Positions 34,252-46,458 of a DNA stretch of 64,000 nucleotides are shown one piece after another. Numbering within the stretch: position 1 is the stretch's first letter; each line of letters starts with the position of its first letter. The position numbers and the translations under genes were made by a program. This DNA is from Lepidodermella squamata. Lineage: Eukaryota; Gastrotricha. The stretch lies in the NCBI GenBank assembly GCA_047495785.1, contig JBLDXI010000042.1:3782001-3846000 (forward strand), read 5' to 3'. The notes under the pieces were generated by a model that was not told the origin of the DNA, did not search any database, and was given only the letters and a program-made list of their open reading frames with translations.

Positions 34252-35184
34252 TTAATCTCGGGCTGAGTGATAAATAGAGACGAGTGACGAATAAACTGCA
34301 CTCAGAAAACTTCCCACCGAAAATCGATTATGCTGATGCTGGGATTTCGGCTTATTCTGGTTTCTAACACCGCTGCCGTTGAAATAATCAATTTCATCAC
34401 CCAGGGATTTGCTGGCTTGAAAACCGACCAACTGAGCATCGCCTTGTCCGGGCCTCGGAACATAAATGCGCAGATGAACATGCTCGCCATTGGTATTAAC
34501 GCGAACCTAATAATAGTAAATTGATTAAAATTCCATCTCGGCAAGAACAAATAGGTCTCACTTTAACGAAGAAATTTCGACCATTTACGACCTGGCTCTT
34601 GAAGGAAATCGGTTCAAATTCCTCGGTAGCCGAACCGAATTGGCGATCGAATTGTGGCCTGATTTGTTCTATGATTGTCTTAACCTCTTCGTCCACTTCC
34701 TTTGTCTCTTTGCCGATACCTCCATGTCTAGCTGGAACAGGTTTCAATAGGCTAGGTGCTTCAACAGATTTCACTGCTTCAATAGGGTCGCTCATTGTTA
34801 GGCCAGTCTTAAAACCATGGAGTTCAGGCTGCAGCGACGTATGCGGGAGAGGGACATAAATTCGAATATGAGCAACCTCTGTCTCACTCAGTTTAACCTT
34901 AACCACATAATTCATGCCGGCAACAACCTGAAAAAACATTTGACTTTCGTCTTTTTTTTAATTTGTATTAAAACCTGTGAGATGTACGAAACAGGTTCGA
35001 ATTGGCTGACATCCGAACGACCGGCCTGCGATAGGAAGGATGCTTTTACGGCGTCGATGATTGCTTGGATGTCGTCTGCGTTTTCGGAAGTGACAGTTTT
35101 CTCAGCACTAAAACCTCCAGCACGAATGATGCCAGCATTCACTAGCCCCAGGTTCAGCACCAATAACAGGGTAAAGGTCTTCAT
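34252..35184 (-). CDS. Two-domain secreted cystatin-like protein D, both inhibitory loops intact
   Basis: Exons 35184-34975, 34927-34562 and 34506-34252 give 276 residues. The signal peptide is MKTFTLLLVLNLGLVNA. Domain 1 has the N-terminal GGFS typical of cystatins, then FEPVSYISQ joined to VVAGMNYVVKV at intron 1, restoring QVVAG, and HIRIYVPLPH. Domain 2 has FEPISFKSQVVNGRNFFVKV, with a second canonical QxVxG, and HLRIYVPRPG. This is the only member of the cluster with two canonical loops, so it is the best candidate for an active two-headed inhibitor of papain-type proteases in secretions or body fluid. No hydrophobic tail is seen, unlike A and B. A TATA-like GTATAAAAAG lies about 80 bases upstream. 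Confidence 0.88.
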
Positions 35185-35261
35185 GGTATATAAAATCCGC
35201 TTTCGAAAAACAATTGATTGTTATTTTTGAGGTGTGAATTGGTTGTGAACTTATGTTGACC

Positions 35262-35269
35262 TTTTTATA
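35262..35269 (-). promoter_or_regulatory. TATA-like box of cystatin-like gene D
   Basis: On the minus strand TATAAAAA lies about 80 bases before the ATG of gene D, a normal distance for a TATA box plus a short 5'UTR. Confidence 0.45.
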
Positions 35270-35838
35270 CTCAATTTATGCTGTTTAAATCATGATTAAT
35301 AGGTTTGGAAGGTATAGGGTTATGCTATAAAAATAAGGATAACGTAATTGATATGCGGATAGTAATGTTAGCTGGTCCCCGAACTGTCTAACATCGATGC
35401 CAAATATGTAAATTATTAGCACCAGGCATTCATTTTTGATCCGAAAATAACATTCAAATTATTTGTAATCAACAATTAAAAGGGTCGTGAATGACTGAAT
35501 TTGATCGCTCAACTTGATAAACAAAAAGGAATGTTATTGCTAATTGATAATTTAGTTTGCCAGTTTCGAAAATACTCTCTGACTCATCAATAAAAAGAAG
35601 TCTCGGAAACGCTGATTACTTTGAAATCTAAAAGCAAAGTTTGATTCACGAAAATGAAGGAAATCGAGTTACTCCTTTTGATCAATTATGAATTCAAGCT
35701 TATCTTTGCTTCCATAACAGGTCTTGACGAGTCATAGATTGAAGGTCAAAACATTGATTCATTCTTATGACAACACTCATTCGAAGACAAATAATTGATC
35801 ATACATTTTCATGTCACCAGGACTGCGTGGAACTAAGC

Positions 35839-36457
35839 TCAAACAACAAGAAAAGCAGATGCTACAAAGGCGATAATGAAGACTACATTCAAAGCAGATA
35901 CTACAGCAACAGCTGAATTTGCCTTCTTGAGCGCCTTCGCCAACTCTGCCTCGGAGTTGCACAGGCTTGAGCTGCAACATTGGAGCGTATAGGTAACTCT
36001 GTCGTAAATTGCTTTCCCGGCTTTGCATTCACTCTCCGTTGCACATCTTCGCTTCACCTCTCCTTTCGGGCCGATTTCTTTCTGAAACAAAAGCCAAAAA
36101 GTTCGGTCCAAATACATACATCAATTTGATGAAATTTACCGAGCAGAAGGTCGAATCCTTACTGCATTGCTCCTTTTTCCCATCGCTGATGATAGGTTTT
36201 GTGTTGTTCTGACCAGCCGGGGCTTTTATTGGCTCGCAATTGGAGCATACATGGCACGTCAGCGGCTCCTGTTTTGGTCCTTTCGTCGAAGTCGCAGATT
36301 GAGTGAGTAAGTTCTTGTTCGACTTGACTGCTGTTTCAATCTCAACATTCGTATTCACTGCGACTTCGTATTCGTTGCTAGTCGCATCGGCGTGGCATGA
36401 CGACAAGACCAACGCTGCCACCGCGAAAGTTAGGCTGATTTCCCTCCAGTAGGTCAT
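35839..36457 (-). CDS. GPI-type three-finger (Ly6/uPAR-like) surface protein
   Basis: Two exons, 36457-36140 and 36081-35839, encode 186 residues. A signal peptide (ISLTFAVAALVLSSCHA) is followed by a polar spacer and a ten-cysteine domain starting CHVCSNC and ending CCSSSLCN, which matches the Ly6 hallmark CCxxxxCN. The C-terminal 20 residues are hydrophobic (VVFIIAFVASAFLVV), consistent with a GPI-anchor signal. Proteins of this fold in animals (Lynx, Quiver and relatives) modulate Cys-loop receptors or other membrane proteins. It lies head-to-head with a Cys-loop channel gene 622 bases away, so a shared promoter region is possible. Confidence 0.85.
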
Positions 36458-37079
36458 GTGAGACGGGTTATTTCGGCAAAAATCTGGGTGTGAAAAATGG
36501 GAGTCTGAGTTGTGACTCTACGCGCAGCTGCTCGACTTGGCGTATGGTCTGGAATACGCTAGTTTTATCCTGCCTTAATCCGTTCGCCAGACACATCATT
36601 TGCACGTGCGATTTCGCTTTATGAGTTCCATCATGATTTATTCTTCCTTAGTGTAGGGTTTATCGCAGTGACTGAAAGTGAGGCATTTCGTAGCGGAGTC
36701 AGCATTCAGCATGTTTTGAGAAGTTGAAATCACGGAGAGACGATGAGTTAGATGAAAAATCCGTATTATATACCCTGTACAAGGATTTGCGTTAAATGAA
36801 ACAGTCTAACTTATAAAGAAGATTTCTTAGGATTGTATCGCTGAGAAACTTGTCTGTCTTGTCCTTTCTCCATGGATAATCTTCTTGTCAAAGCGCATGT
36901 GATGTTTACGAGTTGCATCATCCTAATGCTTAGCGGATATAGATTGAATTAATCGAATGAAATCGTTAGAAAAAAACAGCTCACAGACTTGATTCTCTGA
37001 GAATTACTCTCTAATTAGGCTTGCGGACAGATTTGGATGACCAATGAAAGATTTTTCTATTATTTGGCATGACTTTGAC
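36458..37079. promoter_or_regulatory. Divergent intergenic region between the three-finger gene and channel gene 4
   Basis: Start codons on either side point away from each other. No additional gene is seen. The region may act as a bidirectional promoter; no specific element was identified. Confidence 0.35.
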
Positions 37080-38443
37080 ATGAAAACATCAGTTTTTAAA
37101 GCTACATTAATGGTTGCTCTGATCACCCTGAAAGCAACTAATGCAGCGGTTGAGAAGTCGAATAACAGCTCTGCCGTTCAGCTTATTAGCGTACCTTCCA
37201 GGAAGTTTCGCTCAAAAAGCGCTGAAATATGGAATTTTCTCACTGAAGCCTGCTCGTTGCAGGACAGGCTTCGACCTGCCGCTGATAATGAAACTGTCAA
37301 CATCGAACTAGCATTCAACATGCATAGATTTTACGAAGTCAACAGCCGTGACGAGACATTCAGCATACTAGCCGATATGACAATTACATGGTACCATCCA
37401 TGTGTCTATTGGGGTGATGATTCGGAGACGGAACATTGGGCATCGGTCAACGAAATAACCGTTAGCCCTTCCCTCCTATGGCAACCAATTATTCAACATC
37501 TTAATGCAGTCAGTGAAATCTACTCTCTTCAAACGTGAGGGTTTTTCGTGCTTCCTTTCATTTGTTTAAATTATAACATTTTAGACTTGGGTCCTATAAC
37601 ACAATTTACATCTATAAGGATGGCATGTTTTACTGGTTACCAACGGGTCGAATCCAATCATACTGCCAGCTGAGTTTGGCTTAAGAACTGATAATAGATT
37701 AAAGCTTGATTCTCTGCTTTATTCCAGATTTGAGAAATTTCCCGTTCGATACGCAAATATGCTCACTCGAGTTCGAATGTTGGGATCACGCCGGCATCGT
37801 TAACATTTCTTCTGCTACTCTCTTCGTTAGCAACGCTTCAAGTTTTTTGGACGAAGGTTCTCTTTGGGGTCTGATAGACCTCCATACGATCACCTATTAT
37901 AAAGTCTACGCAGAGGAACCGGAGAAGCAGTTCAGCCACGTGACGTACAAGCTGCATCTGAAACGCCTGCATTGGCACTACCTCAACTCGATGATTTTCC
38001 CTCAGACGGTTCTTAGCGTTCTGCAAGTCGCCGCTCTGTTCCTAGAGCCTAAGCACCCCGACCGACCAAGCTATGCGATAACGGTCTTACTTGCCTCAAC
38101 ATTTCTTCAGGTTGGATGATTTCAAAAATCAATTAAAATACATATTTTTCCAATGTAGGGTACAGTTTCAGAGGAAATACCTCAGACTTCTGAAACTGTG
38201 TTAATCTCGCTCAACATTTCCGTCATGTTCATCTTCGGCGGAGCCTTGACTTTTTACTGCTTGATAACTAGTTTCATTTATAAATTTAAAAGCTTTCGAA
38301 AGAGTGTCGTTGTTTTGCCAATAATCAATGTCTCCGTTCGTAGGATCAGATTCCTCGATATTTTGGCAGGAATTATCATAGGTATCGCAACTATTCTAGT
38401 AAATGTCACAACTTATCTGTTTATTTATTTTGACGTTAAATAA
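37080..38443 (+). CDS. Cys-loop ligand-gated ion channel subunit (no lectin domain), gene 4
   Basis: Exons 37080-37534, 37585-37673, 37728-38110 and 38159-38443 encode 403 residues. The start at 37080 gives a signal peptide (ATLMVALITLKATNA); an in-frame ATG at 37044 would precede it. The Cys-loop is formed across intron 2: CQLNLRNFPFDTQIC, 13 residues between cysteines. Loop A has LLWQP. M1 begins near PQTVLSVLQVAALF. M2 starts HPDRPSYAITVLLAS, again with Asp at -1', and is interrupted by intron 3. M3 and M4 follow with a short, basic intracellular loop. Vicinal loop-C cysteines are absent. It is related to, but clearly diverged from, the lectin-channel array at 5.8-20.5 kb. Cation selectivity is inferred from M2; the ligand is unknown. 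Confidence 0.9.
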
Positions 38444-38807
38444 AAATAATCATTTAATCGCCATTTTTAGCAATTGCTAAATCATCAGTTCGGGTTGGAG
38501 GGCGAAATTAGTAAATGATCTGATGGGTTGGTGTAGCATGTGCGGTAATACGGTTATGCGGAGGGAAAAGCTTTCTCACTCGCTAAAGCAATTATTGCAT
38601 AGAAATTAAAACTAGAAGCAAGCCCCAGACGTTAGATAAAAAAGCACGCATATATGGGATTTGAGAATGTTTTGAGAAGTACAGAAAGCAATCCACTGTC
38701 CACTGAAGCCTACAAGTTAAAGTGTTTATCAGTAAATGTCTAAGTAAATCTTTTATAGCCGATAATATTCAATATTCACTCATTCATGTCAATAGGCACG
38801 GGATCTT

Positions 38808-41800
38808 TCACAGTGAGTAAACCATAATCTCCGCAATAGGCAGCAACCCCGGGGTCTGGCGCCTAATAACCACGTACTGCCCGAGAATCGATGGCATGCA
38901 GAACAGCTCAAACGGCCGACTGGCGGTTCTCTCATCAAGATGTCTCAGGTTGCTGATAACATCGCAGAATTTTGTTGACTTGGTCACATCCGTGGCTAGA
39001 GAATCTCCGACTCGAATCTCGGCATTCGTAAGGGTGTAGCCATATCGATCAGCAGCCGTGTAAACAAGGACACGAGTGACAATAGCAGGCAATCCCAAGT
39101 CCACGGCAATCCACATATCAGCACTGGGATCTAGATCAGCGACGGTATTAAAAGGTCATTCTTATTGCGATGAAACAGTTTACTTATGACGTATCCCCGA
39201 ACCAACTGGTGGCGGTATGGGTTCGTTTTCCGAACATCGCTATTCACAGTCAAGGTGGTCGTACTGCTGAAAACTGTCATTTGAGTAAACAGATTTGGGA
39301 ATGGATAATCATAGCCTGAGAGCCCGTCAGCATTCGGGGGGAGGACGAATCCTGGTGGAGCTCCAAATTCATCCGGCGATACGAAACTGAATCCACATGA
39401 AACGAATTGAGGAGGCTGATAGAACCCAAGCAAGTCACCGGTGCTCACATTCATAGCAGATGTGATATCATAGTTCCTGTAAAAAAACTTTACATCTGGT
39501 TTAAAGCTTTGACAAACTAACAAGGTAAGTCGCTTGATGTGCTGCGAGTATGAGTAGATGTCAAAAGGAACAATTTGTTGCAACTTCAAGCTCGTGGCAG
39601 ATGTATTTTTGTAGTTGTGGAGGTAGCACCTCTTTGTTTGGTCAAAGATCGGCTGCCTGAATTGCGTTTGGATAATGCGAAGAATCATTTCCCACTGAAT
39701 AACAATGCCCGTGCATTGAGATGGCGGGATAGAGCCAATCATTCCAGCCGTCTGCCAGGCCGCGTGTTGGAAATCATTACTTGGCATCTCGAGGGGTAAG
39801 GTTTTGTTATCGTTCGGTTGCCCAATCATGCAAACTTGACCAGAAGCTCCTTCGTAGTCTTTCCCAACAGAATTTCCATCAGTAACAAGATAACGAGTTT
39901 GATTAGCAATAGGGTCAAAAGCATTTGGTGACAGAATGACCATCCTCTTCAGAGCAAGGTTCGTACTAGGGCTGTTGTACGCTGATACCTGGCAAATATC
40001 AAATCCGACATTCTTGTACGAAGTCATAATTGTCAAGTATCTCCCAGCATTAGGTTTCACTGATATTCTTATTGGCTCGCGATCCATTGGAGCAGTTGGA
40101 AATAGCGTTGTAGCGATTATTGGATTAGAAGCAGCTTCAGCCGCACTTGTAACATTCACGTTGCCCAGAGTGATATTCACTGCTGGAAATGGCTCGTCGA
40201 AATTTCCCAGGTCGCAACCAAACATGAACAGCTGAAAAGCTACAGCCCCTGATACCCCCTGAACTTCGAAACGGATGTGCCTTGTTACGATAGGAATTCG
40301 GAGGGGGATATCGGCGAGTTTGGTCGTTGCATCATACGTGGGTTCGAACAGCATTGCGTTACCGTCTTCGCGTTTGTAATAAATCCATTGTTGAGCGTCG
40401 AAGCTGTAGAGAACTTTGAACTTGGTAACATAAGCCGATGTAATCGGGCAACTTGCACGTCCCATTGCGCCGCCGACGTGGAACCTAACTATTTTGGTGA
40501 GACGACCGATGTCATACTGCAGGTAAGGTATTGTGACCGGGTCGTTTCCAATGGCTGTTGAGTAGTACCAGTAACCATCGTTGTAGTCTGGAGTGAAAGT
40601 CGAACTGGACGCTGCGCAGTCTTTAATAACATTAGTCTTATAATTAGCCGTATTTAAGTTGATTCGCCGGGAGCAAGATCGGACTATAGAACAATCAAGA
40701 ATCTAAGATTTGAACTATTTTGAAATTGACCTACTGCGACATCCTCTGTATCCATATCTCGCCGTGTTTCCCAAACCTTGTGTAATGAAGCAGAGCGACC
40801 TGCAGCGAGCTGGATAATACAGGCGATTTTCAACAATGCCAAGCTGACTCGCCGAATTGGCAGTCCAAGTCATTGTAGTACCAGTAGGATTTACAAGAAG
40901 AGAAACTGCTTGGATGTCCATCGCGTTCGGCCCTGAGTGACAGGTCACTTGATAGCCAGGAATGAATGACCCGCCTGTGCCCGCTGATGTCATCACTGAA
41001 CGCAATTCATAATCATCGTAGAGAAATATGCAGTAAGGATCGCCACTGCGCTGTTGGCACGATTTCTGGTGGACATTTGCGTATTGCGGGCAGAGTGGGT
41101 CCTGTGGGACCAATTGAGCTGGTGCAGCGTCCGGGTATTGGTGGACGTTGTACTCACAAGAGCTGAAACTGGCTGGAATTACCACAGAATAAAGCAAATT
41201 AATTACTTGAAAAAGTCTGACATTCTGGTCTACTGGGACAGCTACTCGAGAGTTGCTGGATCAACCTCGCAGGAAGAGCTTCATCGAAGGCCATGAAGCA
41301 AGCGATAGAGAAAGCTAAAGTGCTCGCCCCAGAGTATGCATCTGTCCCGAGCCTATAGGTCGTTATCACCGGCCAGCCGTCACAAGCTGCCGAGGTCGAT
41401 GTAATGACTAGGCCATTAATAAATAGCGTCAAGAGACCGCCACTTCCTTCCCAGGAAACTGCGACATGAGCCCAGCCCGATGCAGTCGGGAAATCAGGAT
41501 TCAGTATGGTTGAAGAACCATTGATACAGTCCAGAATGACTCGCCTAATTCCGATATATTTTAGAGGATGGAAATATTTTTCAAGCTTACCATGTATTTC
41601 CCGGAACGACTCCAATCTTGATGGACGCTTTTCCGGACGTCGTCTTAGTAGAAATCATTTCTCTGACCACGTTAGTGGAGCTGGGGGATAACCAGGCCAT
41701 GATGGTGAATCCGGTTGACAACGCGCTCGGGAGACTAGCGGAACTGTTCACCGCTAACTCCATATACCCGCCGGTTATAAGTTTATAAATAGTCGGAGCC

Positions 41801-44800
41801 CTGGCGAATCCGCTCGTATTAGTACCGAGAGTATTTACAATTGAGGTGAACTTGTAGAAACCTTCTGCCGAGAAAACGTCGTAATGCTGGTAAGTGTAAT
41901 CAAACATGAGAGCCGCAACAGCACGGCGACCAAGTGGGCATCTCGAAACCTGCTGGACTTCTCGAGCATTCAGAGCCTTTCTGTAGATTGCCAAGCAAGC
42001 AGCGTTGAATGTGCCACTAGGCATTGTGGGCATACTACCAATGCGGAAAATCCTTCCCGGGCCGGTATCTAACTCGCAGCCAACCGGCATTTGCCTTACA
42101 GCAGCTTCTTCTCCGTCGCTGTAAATCGTCAGCTGACCAGTGGAGTAGTGGTACGTCATGACAATATGACGCATGGCTACATGGGTGTTCTCCTTCATGG
42201 TAACATTCACCGTAAATTCACCCCTAATATCCGGCATGTTGCGGCAATCAACGAAGAAAAGGTAGTAAAGATTCGGCTTGATCAGAGCTCCAAACGATAT
42301 ATTCCCCTTATCAGCATTCCAATAACCGAATATTGGGGCGAACGGTGAGTTGATGGCTTGTGGTTGAAGCTGGACCCAAACGCTAATGGTCATTGCATAC
42401 AGTGACTCCAATTCACCATTTTGGTTCGCATGTTCCACGAAAGAGTTTGAATCGTTGGCAATGTATATCGCTTTGTTTCTGAAATCTTCAAACAGCCCAG
42501 GGGACCAGTTGGCTCCTAAACCACTTGTTTCACTAGCATTTTGTATATTGAACATGTCTTTTGTTTTGAAATAATTGTCCAGTGGCCAAAATAAGAGCGG
42601 AGTGGGGCCTGCAATGATGTAAGAATTTAGGTTGAATTGAGCTAATCTATTAGCAAAGTATTACTTTGCCAAGGGCACATTGCAGCGTCATCGATTTCCT
42701 CTCTTGACATAAGCCTGTTATAAATTTGAAGGCAAGCCATTCGAAACGGATGCATGCTATTATTGGCAATAGATCGGAAACCGGTAATTAATGGTCCGTT
42801 TTTAACGATAGAAGTAGTGATCCCTGCGATAACGTTAGTCACCACACCATTGGCGTACATGTAAGTGTAACTCCGAGCTTTATCGAATACCAGGCCAACG
42901 AAATGCCAAGTATCTGTCGGCAAGCTGATGTACGAATCTCCCCTGATAGTTTTTGTTAAAAAGTCAATTTTTCATGGGCAGAATATGACTCACGTGTATG
43001 ATGAGCTTCCATCAAAGACTCCATTAACGAACAGGCCTGGACTTGCAGAAACGATCTTAAAGTAAATGCATCCCCCGTTCGCGCTACTGAAGCATAGCGG
43101 GTAGCCTATAGTCCCAGTCCTCCCGTCGTTGACCACGTAAATCCAGTAGAAAATGGAGTAGTCGCGATCATTGTCTGAGATAGGACTCGCACCTGCCCAA
43201 GGCAGAGGCCTGAGAACAAAGCTCCTTGCTGGAAGTTTATCGAAAAAGAAGGCTGACTTGAGTTTGCCAAAGGGTCCTGTAACTAGAGTGACATCAGGAG
43301 AAACAAAGCCATCATTTCCATGACCACTTAGATCGTTAGCCATTGTTAGAGCGTCGTAAAGCCAGATCCCTAAAGGATCGAGACCAGTGTAAACTCTTGC
43401 AGGCGTTATCACAACATCCGTGATTTGCTGTTCAGAACCGAGGTCAATCGAAACGAATGAAGGTTTCAATGGGTCTGGCTCAACTCGAACGCAAGAGTGC
43501 ATGAGGCCTTGAGCATCGCGGATTGGTGAGTCTGTCAGTTTCCCGGATTTAGCGTCAAGAAACGGCGTCTGGGCATTCGATGGAATTGAAATCGCTGGTC
43601 GTCCAGCTGCTAGGTCTTTCTGAAGGTTGGTAGCCCTCGGAATTCCTGAGATGAGACAATATTAAATCCTTCTTATGCAAATTCTTCCACTTACTTCGGC
43701 ATCCAAGAACCTCCCACCGAATGCCAGGAGCCCCGGTGAAAACAGATGGGACGAGTCTTATCATTCGGGCGATAATAGGAGGAGAGAGGAAATTGATTGT
43801 AATGGTGCCATCTCCAGCCGAAGAAAACAATACCTAGCAATGTATAAATACGCATTTTTACAGACTGCTCGGAGGAATCGACGAACCTTATTTCGTTTGT
43901 CATCGGATATGAATGACCAGTAAGGAGTTGACGATGGCTCACAATTCGGATCAATACAGTACATCACGTAAAACTGAGTGACAATTGAACTATATGCTCG
44001 CCATGTAGCACGCGCGATTTGGGTAGATATTCCTGTAACCTTTACGAAGCATTTCAGCAAGCAATCTTTAGATTGGCCGAACTTACTATCTTGTTGCTTA
44101 GAAAATCGACTTGAATCCATTCACCTGCGCCCAAAAGGCTGCTTGTAGCCCATCCCATCATTTGATCATCCAGTCGTGCATTCCACGGGTGAAAAGCATC
44201 GTTGACGAAAGAAGAAGCTGTCAGTTGGCTCTTCGCAAGATCTCCAGTTCCGGCTCCGAGTGGTTCTGAACGAGAAAATAGCGTTATACTTCCGATTCAG
44301 AGCATCAAAACTTTATACCTCGACACATCTGACCAGAGCAACCATAAAACTCGACCTTGTAAATGAAAGACCCATCAACACCCTGTTGCGGACTCAGCCT
44401 AACATAATGCGCTACAACTGGTTTCCAGAGTCTGAATGTGTATGGGTTGTGTGCAATGGAGGTATTAGGAGACGACCAAATGTAGACTTGCCCATAGCTA
44501 GTCGTATAATCAAACCACCGGCCGTTATCGAAACTGTACTGTAGCGAAGTTTTTAAAGTGTATCCGAGTGTTACTATTTCGAAGCCATGGATCCACATGA
44601 ACGTATCGAACGAAATTTGAAGCCAAGATTGAGGGTATGGCAGGAAGGATCCCTTAACCCTTTCACGGCGGGAAGGACGATTTCGGGATTTCGACTTTGA
44701 AAATTCACAGAAAATTGAATTCGATGAATTTTTGATCGCCCTTTTCAGGAATATTGCTTTTCGATGTTGGCTACAAGGTTTTGAGACCAGGGCGCCGTTA

Positions 44801-46070
44801 TCTTGCATGGTCAGGACATACAAGCAATTTGAAAATAGTCAACCTGAGATTGAAATTTCGATTTTTTTCAACTTGAAATCTCATAGGTTTCTGATCATTT
44901 TTTGATCCAACAAAAAATACCCCCGTGTCCGCCATAGTCTCATTGACCTCTGTGTAAATTTTTTCGGGTTGGAAATTAAAAATAACGACGCTATTGAGAT
45001 TTAATCAAACCGGCCGAAATCGTCCTATCCGCCAGGACTCATACAGGCGGAGTGCGTGGTTTTTGTGCTGCAAAAACTGTCGCGAGCAAAAACTGGAAAA
45101 GCTGAATTCAGATCTGAATGCTGAGCCTCTGAAACTTTTTTAAACTGAATGTGTTCGGCGATTTGAGTGAGGGAGAATTTTGGGGACATTCATGGGAGTA
45201 ATTTATAATCTAAAATTCGAAAGCTGGAGGCACCTGTCACAGAAATTAGGGTGTTCGAAAAATCTGCTGAAATCAGCTGGGCGGATAGGACGATTTCGGC
45301 CAGTTTTTGTACAGCATTAACGGTGATAGATAGAGGTAAACGGGTTTCAAAATCGTGATCAGGGCCCTCTAAAACCCCTAGAACTGCCGTCAAATATTTT
45401 TTCTCCCGCAGGTAATTAATTCCGCCATGAAAGGGTTAAAGACAAAATTACGCCCACTGCTGAGGGCTGCGCCCGCAAAGCTGTCACTGTATAATCGAAG
45501 TCGACCAAGCCATGGCTTCATATCAGGAGCCGCAATGGGTGAATCACTTGACATTTGATCGCTCCGAATCCCCAAGGAATGGTCATCCCAAACCGTACCA
45601 GAGCCGGACCAAGTTCTAACACCAAATGGCAATATGTTTGTGCACGGCGTATTGATGGCGTCGACAATAGAGTTGAAAAACATGTCGCTTATTTGTTTGA
45701 CTTGGTCCTTTCCTTTCGGCGAATTCGCATTGGACACCATGCCGAACGTCACGTCGTTTTCAGCCGCTCCAGATTTCGTGATAGTCAACAATGCCTCACT
45801 TGCTGTTGATTCAGAAAAAAGCAAGCATGTTCTGGCCGCGGCTTTAAAGAATGCAGTTTGACAACTGCTCGTAGCAACACAAGACGATCCGCATAGCTCA
45901 GCGGTCCGAATGTCAGTTTTTACGTTTCCAATTTGGTATTTCGTTATATCATCCCCCGCAGAAACTGCCGTCGGCATGAAGCCGACGTTTCTTGAAAAAT
46001 ATCTCCCGCAAAAGCTGATGCATATCAACTTGGCGAGAAGGATTAAAACTATGTTGACCGTGTATCGCAT
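38808..46070 (-). CDS. Giant secreted PAN / discoidin (F5/8C) / LamG mosaic protein, interrupted by a piggyBac-like insert
   Basis: Exon 1 lies in two pieces (46070-45436 and 44653-44319) around the insert at 44658-45435. Then follow 44265-44087, 44039-43887, 43833-43695, 43645-42994, 42942-42665, 42608-41591, 41544-41207, 41172-40735, 40683-39184 and 39130-38808. Without the insert these give 1995 residues in frame. Order: signal peptide; PAN/apple-like region (about 40-100); two F5/8C domains (about 165-322, 324-479, ending in YGC and LGC); a fucolectin-like discoidin segment (480-575); three LamG/pentraxin-like domains (about 590-1240, with CPW, CPLG and CPS ends); a Cys-rich linker; another F5/8C domain (about 1400-1540); and a C-terminal discoidin-type half. 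Such modules bind glycans, lipids or matrix. With the insert in place the frame stops after 226 residues. Confidence 0.85.
44658..45435. mobile_element. piggyBac-like MITE inserted in a coding exon, TTAA target duplication
   Basis: The element starts CCCTTTCACGGCGG and ends with CCGCCATGAAAGGG (13 of 14 positions complementary). TTAA flanks both ends (44654-44657 and 45436-45439). TTAA targets and CCCTTT termini are diagnostic of piggyBac. The 778 bases hold no transposase. Removing it with one TTAA restores an uninterrupted discoidin-domain reading frame exactly, showing that the site was coding. No good splice donor and acceptor flank the insert. Confidence 0.92.
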
Positions 46071-46458
46071 TTTGCGAAAATGACGATCTCGCCGCTCAGT
46101 TCTGGTTGGTTTATCACGTTGGAGCTCATTTTTTGTTGCTAAGTTCGCCTTTATATCTTAGAGATGATCACACCACATGGAGCTCTGATGTCGAGACAAA
46201 CGCAGGCGTAATTTTTCTCCTTCTGCGGCAACGCAAGGTGGCGTTATGATTTATTTATTTAATTAATTAATTAGAGGCTTTCGCGCAAAAAGGTAGCTCC
46301 CGCAAAAGCAATCGATAGCTCACAGAAAAACAGAGATCAGGTAAACCGGGAGTTCGCCCGAAAAGAAAAAAGACGAAAGAATCTTTCACTAATCGATGAA
46401 TCGTATACTCATCAATTCTGCTATATTTACTCATCAAATCTGTTTTATTTTTCTAGCT

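Noticed and set aside
44305-44823. 172-codon open frame starting inside the piggyBac-like insert
   Set aside because: Only its latter part is host coding sequence; the first 55 codons are element DNA.
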